Below, piece after piece: positions 18,342-26,782 of a DNA stretch of 64,000 bases; position 1 is the stretch's first letter; each line of letters opens with the position of its first letter. The stretch spans positions 2,108,001 to 2,172,000 of the forward strand of contig NZ_CP058335.1 of assembly GCF_013391105.1 (NCBI RefSeq), in the 5' to 3' direction. The notes beneath the pieces are model-generated. The model saw only the letters and a list, made by a program, of their open reading frames with translations, had not been told where the DNA came from and did not search any database. This stretch comes from Natronomonas salina. GTDB lineage: Archaea; Halobacteriota; Halobacteria; Halobacteriales; Haloarculaceae. Position numbers and translations under genes: made by a program.

Positions 18342-19133
18342 ATGACCGATCATCCAACCATCGTCGTCGGAATCAAGCAGGTTCCGGACGACGACGAAGT
18401 CAGCATCGACCCGGACACCGGGCGACTCGACCGGTCGAGCGCGCCCGCGGTCCTGAACCGGCCCGACCGGAATGCACTGGAGGCGGCACTCGGAATCCGC
18501 GACGAGGTCGGCGGGCGCGTCGTCGCTATGACGATGGGGCCGCCGCCTGCCGCAGAGGTCCTTGAGGTGGCCGTCGCGATGGGCTGCGACGACGGTGTCC
18601 TCGTCTCTGACGTCGCCTTCGGTGGCAGCGACACGTGGCCAACGAGCCTTACGCTCGCCCGCACGGTCGAATACCTCGACGGCGACATCGTCGTCTGTGG
18701 CGAGGAGACAACGGACTCCTCAACGGGCCAGGTACCGCCGGGCATCGCTGCCCACCTAGGGTGGGCACAGCTCACCTATGTTGAGGAACTGGAGCCGCTC
18801 CCAGAGACGGGCCAGCTGGCCGCGCGACGCGACGTCGAGGGCGGCTACGAACGGGTCATCGCTGACCTCCCAGTCGTCGTCGCCGTCGCCTTCGGCGAGA
18901 ACCACCCGCGACCTGCCGGGCTCCACCGGAAGATCTACGCTGAGACCGAGTTCGAACCGGTGACCCTGGACGCCGACGACCTCGGCATCGACGAGAACAC
19001 GGTCGGACTCGCCGCATCGCCAACGCAGGTCGGCGGGATGGACACAATCGAGGGAGTTGAACGCGAACGCGTGACGGTCGGGACAGTCGACGAACTCATT
19101 GACGAACTCGCGGGCACGGAGGTGCTGCCGTGA
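18342..19133 (+). CDS. fixA: Electron transfer flavoprotein beta subunit
   Basis: The product is 263 aa. It begins IVVGIKQVPDDDEVSIDPDTGRL and contains NRPDRNALEAAL, MGCDDGVLVSD and VVCGEETTDSSTGQVPPGIA, the ETF-beta nucleotide-binding elements. The Shine-Dalgarno-like GGGGGAGGGGT lies upstream. Its stop overlaps the fixB start by 4 nt, so the two are translationally coupled. With fixB, fixC and fixX it should form a membrane-associated, probably electron-bifurcating complex passing NADH electrons to (mena)quinone and to ferredoxin or flavodoxin. No nif genes are present, so the role is respiratory. Confidence 0.94.
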   Translation: MTDHPTIVVGIKQVPDDDEVSIDPDTGRLDRSSAPAVLNRPDRNALEAALGIRDEVGGRVVAMTMGPPPAAEVLEVAVAMGCDDGVLVSDVAFGGSDTWPTSLTLARTVEYLDGDIVVCGEETTDSSTGQVPPGIAAHLGWAQLTYVEELEPLPETGQLAARRDVEGGYERVIADLPVVVAVAFGENHPRPAGLHRKIYAETEFEPVTLDADDLGIDENTVGLAASPTQVGGMDTIEGVERERVTVGTVDELIDELAGTEVLP

Positions 19134-20143
19134 CCGACGTCAACTCCGAAGAGTACGAAGACGTGTGGGTCTTCGTCGAGGAGCACGATGGGGAGGTGAT
19201 GGGCGTCTCCTGGGAACTGCTCGAGGAGGCGAAGTCGCTGGCCGAAGAGACCGGCGAGGACCTCGTCGCGCTCGTGATCGGCCATGACGTCCACGACGTC
19301 GCCGAGAGGGCGGTTTCCCGCGGCGCCGACCGCGTGCTCGTCGCCGACGACGAGGTTTTCGAGCCGTACCGTGCGGACCCTTACGGCGAGCAGTTCCGGG
19401 CGATGGTGGAGGCGCGGAAGCCGTCGATTGTACTCATTGGAGGGACCCACACCGGCCGTGACTTCGCTGGCCGGGTCGCCGTACCGAGCCACGCCGGCCT
19501 CACCGCCGACTGCACCGAGATAGACGTCGACGACGATGGCGTCCTGCAGGCCCGGCGTCCAGCCTTCGGCGGCAACGTCCTCGCGACGATCATCTGCGAG
19601 GAGCACCGCCCGCAAATGGCGACGATCCGCCCTGGCGTCTTCGAGTCGGCTCCCGCCGAACCCGACCGCGAGGGCCAAATCGAGCACGTCGACGTGGTCG
19701 TCGACGAGGCTGACACCCTCACGGAGGTACTAGAGCGCAACACCAACGAAACGGTGGACATCACGGAGGCCGACCGGATCGTCGCCGCTGGAGGCGGCGT
19801 CGACGGGGACCTCGCGCCGATTCGACGGCTTGCGGACGCGCTCGACGCCGAAGTCGCGGCGAGCCGACGCGCGGTGGACGAAGGCTGGATCGAAGGCTCC
19901 CGACAGGTCGGCCAGACGGGCAAGACTGTCCGGCCGGAGCTCTACGTCGCCGTTGGCATCTCCGGCGCTGTCCAACACCTCGAGGGGATGAACGACAGCG
20001 ACGTCGTCGTCGCGATAAACAACGACCCGAATGCACCAATATTCGAGCACGCCGATTACGGCATCGTCGGCGACCTCTTCGAGGTCTGCCCGGCGCTGGC
20101 CGAAGCTCTCGAGGAGACCGATACACCGGAGGTAACACCATGA
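19130..20143 (+). CDS. fixB: Electron transfer flavoprotein alpha subunit
   Basis: The product is 337 aa. The C-terminal FAD domain is clear: DAEVAASRRAVDEGWIEGSR, RQVGQTGKTVRPELYVAVGI, SGAVQHLEGM and VAINNDPNAPIFEHADYGIV. The N-terminal half mirrors the beta subunit and partners FixA. It overlaps fixA and fixC by 4 nt each. FixB-class ETF carries the flavin implicated in electron bifurcation. Confidence 0.94.
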   Translation: MTDVNSEEYEDVWVFVEEHDGEVMGVSWELLEEAKSLAEETGEDLVALVIGHDVHDVAERAVSRGADRVLVADDEVFEPYRADPYGEQFRAMVEARKPSIVLIGGTHTGRDFAGRVAVPSHAGLTADCTEIDVDDDGVLQARRPAFGGNVLATIICEEHRPQMATIRPGVFESAPAEPDREGQIEHVDVVVDEADTLTEVLERNTNETVDITEADRIVAAGGGVDGDLAPIRRLADALDAEVAASRRAVDEGWIEGSRQVGQTGKTVRPELYVAVGISGAVQHLEGMNDSDVVVAINNDPNAPIFEHADYGIVGDLFEVCPALAEALEETDTPEVTP

Positions 20144-21513
20144 CCGATACTACGACCGCTGAGGACCCACTGGCTGAAAGGGACACGGAGACGCCGGACT
20201 ATGACGACCACTTCGACGTCGTCGTCGTGGGTGCCGGGCTATCCGGTAGCGCGGCCGCCCTCCGAATGGCCCAGGCGGACCTCGAGGTGCTGTTGATCGA
20301 GCGGGGCCGCTACCCAGGCGCGAAGAACGTCTTCGGGGGCGTCCTCTACACGCCGACCATCCGCGAACTAGTCGACCTCGAGGAGGCGCCACTGGAGCGG
20401 TACATCGCGGAGCGTCGCTACGGGATGCTCACCGATCGCGACGAGACGGCCGTCTCGATCAGCCCCGGGGAATGGCACGAACCGCCGCACAATGACTCCT
20501 ATACGGTGTTCCGCGGCGAGTTCGATCGCTGGTTCGCGGAGCAGGCCGTCGAAGCCGGCGCAACGCTCGTCACGGAGACGACCGTAACTGGCCTCGTCCG
20601 CGAGGAGGACCGCGTGGTCGGCGTCGAGACAGACCGCCCGGGCGGCACGCTACGTGCCCCGTACGTCGTCCTCGCGGAGGGTGGCAACTCGCTGGTCAGC
20701 GAGGGCGCGGACCTCAAGGAAACCGAGGACCGCGAGAACGTCGCCGTGGCAGTCAAGGAAGTCTTAGAGTTTCCCGACGACGAGCACGCAATCGCCGACC
20801 GCTTCCGTCTCTCGGGGGACGCCGGCGCGGCCTACCACTACTTCGGTGAAGGGGCTGTCGGCGACGCCTTCGGTGGCGGCTTCATCTACACGAACGGCGA
20901 CTCGGTGAGCGTCGGCCTCGCCTACCGAATCTCGGACGCCGTGACGACCCAGCCGGACCCCGAGGGGACGCTGAACGCGTTCAAGACCCATCCCAGTGTC
21001 GCGCCGCTGCTGCGGGGGGCCCGGACCGTCGAGTACGCGGCCAAAACCATCCCGGAAGGTGGCATCCAGTCCGTCCCGGACCTGGTCCACGACGGCGCCG
21101 TCGTCGTCGGCGATGCCGCCGGCCTCGTGCTCAACAACGGCGTCCACCTAGAGGGGACGAACATGGCCGTCGAGAGCGGCGTCCACGCGGCTGACGCCAT
21201 CGTCGACGCCACGCCGGATGGCCAAACCGACGCAGCCACCCTTGAGGCCTACCCCGAGGCTCTCGAAGAATCGTTCGTCGTCCGGAATCTCCAGCGATAT
21301 GAGTGGCTGATGGAGGCCGTCGAGGCGGACCGCGAGTTCGTCTTCCAGGAATTGCCGCGGGCGCTGGCCGACGCCGGCACCGAGTACTTCCGGGTCGACC
21401 GGGAGCCCAAGGAAACACACGCAGAGAACGCGAAGGAGCGCATCCTAGAGGCCGTCGGCGGCTACTCCGGCGCTGCCAGGCTCGCGCTCCGCTACAGGAA
21501 GATAGTGACCTAG
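20140..21513 (+). CDS. fixC: FixC flavoprotein (ETF:quinone oxidoreductase type)
   Basis: The product is 457 aa. The FAD-binding Rossmann motif DVVVVGAGLSGSAAALRMAQ lies near residue 28. The geranylgeranyl-reductase/ETF-QO signature continues with GRYPGAKNVFGGVLYTP and DGAVVVGDAAGLVLNNGVHL. It should accept electrons from FixAB and reduce quinone at the membrane surface, with FixX supplying the Fe-S centre. It ends in TAG, and fixX starts 2 nt later. Confidence 0.94.
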   Translation: MTDTTTAEDPLAERDTETPDYDDHFDVVVVGAGLSGSAAALRMAQADLEVLLIERGRYPGAKNVFGGVLYTPTIRELVDLEEAPLERYIAERRYGMLTDRDETAVSISPGEWHEPPHNDSYTVFRGEFDRWFAEQAVEAGATLVTETTVTGLVREEDRVVGVETDRPGGTLRAPYVVLAEGGNSLVSEGADLKETEDRENVAVAVKEVLEFPDDEHAIADRFRLSGDAGAAYHYFGEGAVGDAFGGGFIYTNGDSVSVGLAYRISDAVTTQPDPEGTLNAFKTHPSVAPLLRGARTVEYAAKTIPEGGIQSVPDLVHDGAVVVGDAAGLVLNNGVHLEGTNMAVESGVHAADAIVDATPDGQTDAATLEAYPEALEESFVVRNLQRYEWLMEAVEADREFVFQELPRALADAGTEYFRVDREPKETHAENAKERILEAVGGYSGAARLALRYRKIVT

Positions 21514-21514
21514 T

Positions 21515-21829
21515 ATGAGTGTTGAACCACACACCCCGGACGTCGAGAACGACTCGCTCGAAGACCGCCTCTACACCGTCAAGTACGATGACCCAGGGGA
21601 GTCACATCTGGACGTGACTATTCCCGGGCTCTGCGCCGAACGGTGTACGACCTACGATTGCGTGTCGGTCTGTCCGGCAGGGGTCTGGCGAGAGGGCGAT
21701 GAGGGCGTTCCCGAGATAGCCTATGAGAACTGCCTCGAGTGCGGTAGCTGCCGCTGGGCCTGCACGCACGGCAACGTCGAGTGGGAGTACCCCGGTACAG
21801 GGAGCGGCGTCACCTACAAGAAGGGGTAG
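21515..21829 (+). CDS. fixX: FixX ferredoxin-like protein
   Basis: The product is 104 aa. It contains LCAERCTTYDCVSVCPAGVW and YENCLECGSCRWACTHGNVE. The C-x2-C-x2-C-x3-C block and the upstream CP provide the single [4Fe-4S] cluster typical of FixX and ETF-QO. It is the last gene of the fixABCX operon and completes a four-subunit complex. Confidence 0.93.
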   Translation: MSVEPHTPDVENDSLEDRLYTVKYDDPGESHLDVTIPGLCAERCTTYDCVSVCPAGVWREGDEGVPEIAYENCLECGSCRWACTHGNVEWEYPGTGSGVTYKKG

Positions 21830-21871
21830 CCGTTCCCGGCTGCCCGCCGATTCGTTCTCCTTTTCTGTGCG

Positions 21872-22051
21872 TTATCGAGCAGGTACTGCCACGTCTCGGC
21901 GACGCTTCGAACGGGCCTCCCGTACCTCGGCGCCATCCCGGATGAGATCCGGACAGTACGGACAGACCCTCGGGTGGTCCACCTCGTCGGGCGTCACCAC
22001 GCGGACATACGTGGTCGTAACGAACGAACCGCAGTTCTGGCAGTGTGGCAT
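21872..22051 (-). CDS. DUF7563-type small zinc-finger protein
   Basis: The 59-aa product starts MPHCQNCGSFVTTTYVRVVT. Four cysteines in two knuckles (C4-x2-C7 and the CPYC block) give a zinc ribbon, followed by the conserved basic tail DGAEVREARSKRRRD. An upstream in-frame Met would add 14 Arg-rich residues. It belongs to a widespread haloarchaeal family of unknown role, and is convergent with fixX. Confidence 0.8.
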   Translation of the reverse strand: MPHCQNCGSFVTTTYVRVVTPDEVDHPRVCPYCPDLIRDGAEVREARSKRRRDVAVPAR

Positions 22052-22146
22052 AATCAAGCGCGGTGCCGCGCGTCGCGTCGGGTCGCGGTCCACGGTTAGT
22101 TCCTCATCGTGGCGACGGGTCCCACCGTCGCTTGATATACAGCGTT

Positions 22147-22362
22147 TTATCCGCTCGGCACGGCCATCGAGGGTCGGTGGGGGTCGTACCGGTCACACTG
22201 GATGCCTAGCTCCCGGTATCCGTCGTCGGCTTCGCGCTTGCGAGCGCCGTAGTTGCCGTCACCGGCGCGCCCCGAGAGGAGGATCGTCTTCACGTCGTCA
22301 GGGACCAGGATCTTCCCTGGCAAGTAAGCGACCCCACTTGAAAGGCTGTATATTGGTGCCAA
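22147..22362 (-). CDS. Possible small hypothetical protein
   Basis: A 71-aa frame; only the part KREADDGYRELGIQCDRYDP looks like a haloarchaeal protein. It may be real or a remnant. No family is recognised, and its upstream region overlaps the promoter of the divergent doxX gene at 22412. Confidence 0.25.
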   Translation of the reverse strand: MAPIYSLSSGVAYLPGKILVPDDVKTILLSGRAGDGNYGARKREADDGYRELGIQCDRYDPHRPSMAVPSG

Positions 22363-22387
22363 GGTGATTCGGGATCGGCTCCCCTCG

Positions 22388-22406
22388 TCTCACCTGTAGG
22401 GTGAGA
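22388..22406. promoter_or_regulatory. Inverted repeat before second doxX gene
   Basis: TCTCACC (22388-22394) and GGTGAGA (22400-22406) are perfect complements with a 5-nt loop, ending 5 nt before the ATG at 22412. A TATA-like GTATATT lies ~60 nt before the ATG. The hairpin could form in the leader RNA over the translation start, or act as an operator. Confidence 0.45.
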
Positions 22407-22411
22407 AAACC

Positions 22412-22936
22412 ATGTCATACCAAGCGGCCAACCCCCTATCGGAGGAGTTCGAACTCGAGCTCTCGGGGGCGCTGACGGCGTACTGGCTCGCGTTCCTGCG
22501 CATCGTCACCGGCTGGTGGTTCTTCCACTCCGGCGTGACGAAGCTCATCGAGGACGGGCTGGCCTACAGCTACGGGCCCATCTACCTGCAAGGCATGGAT
22601 GGGACCGCGCTCGGTCCCCTCCCAGTCTGGATGGGGAACAACCTCGCGTGGCTCATCGAGCCGATGGTGCCGCTCGGTGAGACCCTCATCGGGCTCGGCC
22701 TGATGGCAGGGGCGCTCGTGAGGCTCGCCTCCGTCTTCGGTGCCCTGTTCATGACGCTGTTCTGGGTCGGCAACGCCGACTTCGGACACGGCCTCGTGAA
22801 CGGCGACCTCATGGGCCTGCTGCTGTTCGTCACCATGATCGTGCTCGCAACCGGCCGCTACTACGGCCTCGACGCGATCATCGAGCGGACGAAGTTCATC
22901 AGGAACCGACCGAAACTGAAGTACCTGCTCGGCTAG
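22412..22936 (+). CDS. DoxX-family membrane protein (second copy)
   Basis: The product is 174 aa with four helices. It shows LAFLRIVTGWWFFHSGVTKL, then PLGETLIGLGLMAGALVRLA and FWVGNADFGHGLVNGDLMGL, the same motif order as the DoxX protein at 15877. It is followed after 14 nt by a small two-helix membrane protein, so the pair is probably one operon. By analogy with DoxDA the pair may form a quinone-reducing complex, but the sulfur substrate is an inference. Confidence 0.88.
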   Translation: MSYQAANPLSEEFELELSGALTAYWLAFLRIVTGWWFFHSGVTKLIEDGLAYSYGPIYLQGMDGTALGPLPVWMGNNLAWLIEPMVPLGETLIGLGLMAGALVRLASVFGALFMTLFWVGNADFGHGLVNGDLMGLLLFVTMIVLATGRYYGLDAIIERTKFIRNRPKLKYLLG

Positions 22937-22950
22937 GCGGTGAGAGAACC

Positions 22951-23253
22951 ATGAACACCAACACAGAACTCAACGTAATAGACCGGACGGCGATGGGGCT
23001 CAGCGCAGCGCTGATGCTGCTGGGCATCGTCATCCTCGGCATCGTCGAGATGCTCGCGGGCGAACCGTACGGCGCCGCGCCGCTGACCAACGAAGCGGGC
23101 GAGGTGATCGCCACCCCGTTCGTCGACCCGACGCTGCGGACCGGTCTGGTCCTGGCCGGCCTGGCAGTCCTGCTGCTGTGGGGCCTCTACAAGGTCGCCA
23201 CGCCTGACCTCGAATCGGGCGAAACACCGGTCGCCGAGATACCGTCCGACTAG
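22951..23253 (+). CDS. Small two-helix membrane protein, DoxX partner
   Basis: The product is 100 aa. Helices span ~13-34 (MGLSAALMLLGIVILGIVEM) and ~65-83 (TGLVLAGLAVLLLWGLYKVA), with an extracellular loop between and an acidic tail. I do not recognise the family. Its close spacing to the DoxX gene suggests a subunit or assembly partner. Confidence 0.7.
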   Translation: MNTNTELNVIDRTAMGLSAALMLLGIVILGIVEMLAGEPYGAAPLTNEAGEVIATPFVDPTLRTGLVLAGLAVLLLWGLYKVATPDLESGETPVAEIPSD

Positions 23254-23368
23254 CATCCGACGGGCCTCTACGTGGTTTCAGCGGTCAGACGTCGTGAACT
23301 GATTGATTCTCATTTTTCAGGACTCGTCGCAGGGGCTCTTGACTACGTCGTCCATAGGTCCACCTGTA

Positions 23369-24001
23369 ATGTCACGTACATCCGCTGGGCGGAGGGACCG
23401 TGAGGGTCCGGCCGGCCCGCTCGACGTGCGGCTGGCCGTCGAGATTGACGCTGCCGGAGGGTGTCCGCTCCAGAACCGCGATCTCGACTCGGTCAAGCAG
23501 TCACTGACTCGCTCGGAGTTCGACGGCGAGGAAATCTGCCAGGTTGCGATCAACAACGATGAGACCTGCCACTACCAGCGGACGCCCGTGGATGCGGCCT
23601 GCCCGTGTGCAATCGTCGAGGGGCACGACTGCATTGCCAACCTCGAGTCCGTCAGAGACGGGACCCTCGTGTACTCCCTGGTGATTCCGGAGCGGGCGAC
23701 CCTCCGAGCGATCATCGAGGACCTCCGGGAGGCTGACGCGACGGTCTCCCTGGAGCAAATCCGCTCGGGAGTCGACGACGGCCCGGACGCGACGGTGGGC
23801 GTGACGCTGACCGAGAAGCAACGGGAGGCGCTGGCCGTCGCCATCGGCGCCGGCTACTACGAGGAGCCCCGGGAGGCAAGCCTCGACGACCTCGCCGACG
23901 AGCTCGGGATCACCCCATCTGGGGTTTCCCAGCGGCTGAACGCCATCGAGCGGAAGCTCGTCCGCGAACGCGGGCGGGCAATTGACGCCCTAGCGGACTG
24001 A
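23369..24001 (+). CDS. Cysteine-rich Bat-type regulator (NarO/DmsR-like)
   Basis: The product is 210 aa from the ATG giving MSRTSAGRRDREGPAG. The N-terminal domain has six cysteines (C32, C57, C67, C78, C80, C88); the last three form C-x-C-x7-C. This is the C-xn-C-x-C-x7-C pattern of the anaerobic activators NarO and DmsR of Haloferax. The C-terminal HTH_10 (~150-207) reads LTEKQREALAVAIGAGYYEE and then ITPSGVSQRLNAIERKLV. It probably senses oxygen or redox through bound metal and controls the fixABCX/DoxX region. That regulation is inferred from position. Confidence 0.85.
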   Translation: MSRTSAGRRDREGPAGPLDVRLAVEIDAAGGCPLQNRDLDSVKQSLTRSEFDGEEICQVAINNDETCHYQRTPVDAACPCAIVEGHDCIANLESVRDGTLVYSLVIPERATLRAIIEDLREADATVSLEQIRSGVDDGPDATVGVTLTEKQREALAVAIGAGYYEEPREASLDDLADELGITPSGVSQRLNAIERKLVRERGRAIDALAD

Positions 24002-24406
24002 CCGGACGTTTTGGCGGACCAACTCACCGCCGTGGCATACCCACGAGAGGTCTAGCCGGTCGGCGACCCACCCGTCGGCCTCGCTCCGTCGTCCCGGTTA
24101 CGGCCTGTTCGTCCAGTAGTTCGAACTGGAGGCTTCCCCTCCTGTCGGTCACTGCCACGACCTGCTCGCCGCAGGGGATGCCGCTGGCGACACACGCCGG
24201 TCCATCGGCAGTTTCTCGCTGAGCCGATTACCGACGTCGACGCTGAGGTCGTAGTACTCCGGGTTGTGGTGGTGGCCGAGACAACCGTAGACTGGGACTA
24301 GAGAGTGGTCCACACGTCGTCCGCGGCACGAATCGACTCTCGCGGTCCATCTACACGTAGTCCTCTCTTGGAGGGTGAAATCCACCAGGCACTGCACGGC
24401 CGTCAC
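23990..24406 (-). pseudogene. Frameshifted Cys/His-containing protein remnant
   Basis: Three minus-strand pieces in different frames join into one protein-like text: LVPVYGCLGHHHNPEYYDLS, then CVASGIPCGEQVVAVTDRRG continuing to about 24075, then EADGWVADRLDLSWVCHGGE to a TAG at 23990. At least two frameshifts are needed. No start is evident. The family is not recognised; the Cys and His residues suggest metal binding. Its tail overlaps the end of the convergent regulator gene. Confidence 0.4.
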
Positions 24407-24458
24407 GGCAGCTCCAATATTCTGGGGGAGGTCTCAGATACTGGGATTTAGTCGTCCA

Positions 24459-24466
24459 ATATATCT
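24459..24466 (+). promoter_or_regulatory. TATA box of usp gene (leaderless)
   Basis: AATATATC is centred ~28 nt before the ATG at 24490. Confidence 0.5.
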
Positions 24467-24489
24467 GATTCTCAATCGTTTCTCTCTAT

Positions 24490-24939
24490 ATGTACAATCG
24501 AATCCTCTTGCCGACGGACATGAGTGCGGGCGTCGACCGGGCGATCGAACACGCCATCGATGCCGCCCAGCGTTACGGAGCCGAACTCCACGTCCTGTAC
24601 GTTGTCGATGCGGAGGCCTACAGCTCCTATCCCGGGGACGAGTACGTTCACGAGTTCGAAGGGCTAGAGTCTGCGCTTGAACAAGCGGGTCGCGACGCGG
24701 TAGCGGCAATCGTCGATCATGCGGACGAAGCCGGTGTCAAGACAGAGTCGGTCATTTGCCATGGCGTCCCTCACGAGGAGATCCTCGCATACAGCGAGGA
24801 AGCTGACGTCGGGCTGACAATCGTCGGTTCGAAAAACCGTTCGGGAGAGTATCGCCGGCTGCTCGGCAGCGTCGCCGAACGGATCGTCCGAATGGCCGAA
24901 CACCCCGTCACCGTCGTCAAGACACCGATCGAGAAATAA
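24490..24939 (+). CDS. Universal stress protein, altered ATP loop
   Basis: The product is 149 aa, starting MYNRILLPTDMSAGVDRAIE. It is a full Usp fold, but the nucleotide loop reads VGSKNRSGEYRRLLGSVAER. The second Gly of G-x2-G is replaced by Asn, so ATP binding may be weakened. TDMS replaces the usual TDGS at the start. It stands alone among decayed genes. Confidence 0.9.
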   Translation: MYNRILLPTDMSAGVDRAIEHAIDAAQRYGAELHVLYVVDAEAYSSYPGDEYVHEFEGLESALEQAGRDAVAAIVDHADEAGVKTESVICHGVPHEEILAYSEEADVGLTIVGSKNRSGEYRRLLGSVAERIVRMAEHPVTVVKTPIEK

Positions 24940-25036
24940 AGACCACGGGTTCAGCAGTCACGTCGCCACTCAGCCTTAAGGAGGTCCCTCGACATGTTCC
25001 ACGTCGGGGAAACTCTGTATCGAATCTAGCCGTGAT

Positions 25037-25400
25037 TCAAAGAGCGGCCCAGGTCGCGGTGCTAGCGACTACGAATTCGCCGACTGGACTTGTTGCGAAC
25101 ACATCCTCGACGGTGTCGATCTGCGCTGGGCGACAACTCACAAGCACTTTGTCGATGGCCGTCTCGACACGGGTGTCTGCGTGAAGTCGTCGCCCGCGTT
25201 GACAAGAACCGTTGAGTCGCCCTCGAGGTCACAAGCGTTACTCGCAAACCCCCGCCCCTCTACGATGTTCCGGACGGACGTCATGAGATCTCGTTCGACA
25301 TCTGTGCATTTATATGTGGGCACGTCGACAAATACGATAACCAGATCCGGCCGGTAAGCCCCGGCGTCGTCACGCTTACTGGTGGAGGTTTGATTTATCT
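25037..25400 (-). pseudogene. Frameshifted remnant of unrecognised gene
   Basis: The minus strand reads RPDLVIVFVDVPTYKCTDVE and continues to VNAGDDF near 25190. It then jumps frame to DTRVETAIDKVLVSCRPAQI and ends VVASTATWAAL with a TGA at 25037. One missing base near 25185 restores the frame. No start codon is evident upstream of ~25400. I do not recognise the family. Confidence 0.45.
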
Positions 25401-25491
25401 GAGTGGCGCCTATTGGGGACAAGCGAATCGACGGCCAGTATGGTGACACTGCTTCAGGTCGCGTACTCGGGATCCTTAAACTGGAATCGTA

Positions 25492-26123
25492 ACCGGACTC
25501 CTGATCGGGGTGCACACAGGTAACGGACCCGCTGTCGCGAACGCCGCCGGCGCAATCATTGTCGCACTCATGCCAGATATCCTCGAGGTCGGATTCGGGG
25601 CCACGGGAATTGATGTGGCGTTCGCAACCCGCCTGTCGCTTGCACTCGCGGTCGCCGGGCTTCTCCACGTAATCGGGATGATCGAGTGGTACGATACAGT
25701 CTCTTGGTGGGACCACTTGACCCACACGGTTTCAGCAGCGGTCCTCGCGGCTATCGTCCACGCGAGTCTCCACACGGTTGACGCACAAGTACCCGGTTTG
25801 GAGCTCTCTGAGGCGTACACCGTGGCCTTCACACTGCTGTTCGTACTGGCTGCTGGCGTACTCTGGGAACTGATTGAATTATTTGCCCGCAAAATCGGTG
25901 ACCGGGTGGGGCCCCGCCCGTGCTCGAATACTATGGACTCCTTGACACCGCCTTGGACTTATTTTTCAACACCGTTTGTGCGCTGCTGATCATCACGGCC
26001 GACGTCCGGATGCTCGCCTCCGTGACCGAACAGACAGCCCGGATCGCGAACCTTGCACTGGCAGCCTCCGTCGTCTTCATCTTCGGCAGCACGATAGTTC
26101 TCGGCGTCGTTCTCGACACTTGA
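25492..26123 (+). pseudogene. DUF2238/YjdF-like membrane protein, frameshifted
   Basis: The first part (GTG start at 25510 likely) gives helices including GMIEWYDTVSWWDHLTHTVS and VLWELIELFARKIGDRVG. The natural continuation, LEYYGLLDTALDLFFNTVCA and later helices, lies in a different frame to a stop at 26123. Adding one G to the GGGG run near 25907 gives a continuous protein. The W-D-x2-TH motif and five or six helices resemble YjdF/DUF2238 membrane proteins. The 5' end may also be missing, since the frame closes 5 codons upstream at 25477. Confidence 0.6.
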
Positions 26124-26259
26124 TTCAGATTCGTGGATGACTGTTCAGGATTGATTCTGCGACGCGGGTCGAGGCTCTACGTGACTATACTATGGGCCGG
26201 TCGTCGAGCACGGCCGGGCGAGTACAGGACCTTATCCCCTCGGCGGTGTAACCCTCATT

Positions 26260-26691
26260 ATGGTCGAGTCGATTCTCGTGCCGATGGACGGATCCCCGAA
26301 GTCAAAGGATGGTCTGGAGCACGCCCTCAAGGAACACTCCGAGGGGGACGTCCTCGTCCTCCACGTCATGACGCCGTTCGAGGAGTGGGAGACTGAGAAC
26401 GACCGCCCGACGGCGGAGACGATTCAAGAGTGGTACGAACGGTCACAGAAACGTTCAGAGGAGATCTTCGCGGAGGCTAAACGAATTGCCGCCGACTACG
26501 ATAGCGAGGTCAATACACAACTGGAGGTCGGCGAGCCGTGGCGAGAGATAGTCTCGGTAGCCGAGGAGAACGATGTCGACATCATCGTGATGGGAAGCCA
26601 TGGTCGTGACGACGGATCGTCGCTACCGATGGGGAGCGTCGCCGAGACGGTCATGCGACGCTCCCCGGCCCTCGTCTCGGTCGTCAGATAA
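26260..26691 (+). CDS. Universal stress protein (single domain)
   Basis: The product is 143 aa, starting MVESILVPMDGSPKSKDGLE. The ATP loop VMGSHGRDDGSSLPMGSVAETV is intact. TATA-like CTTATC lies ~27 nt before the ATG, which suggests a leaderless transcript. A tandem Usp gene follows after 91 nt. Confidence 0.92.
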   Translation: MVESILVPMDGSPKSKDGLEHALKEHSEGDVLVLHVMTPFEEWETENDRPTAETIQEWYERSQKRSEEIFAEAKRIAADYDSEVNTQLEVGEPWREIVSVAEENDVDIIVMGSHGRDDGSSLPMGSVAETVMRRSPALVSVVR

Positions 26692-26782
26692 CCGCCTGGC
26701 CGCGACTCGCCGGGTGATGACATCTTCCCCTTCGCTTTTCGCCTTCCGACCCGTACCTCCTCTCACCGGATAGTATCCACCC

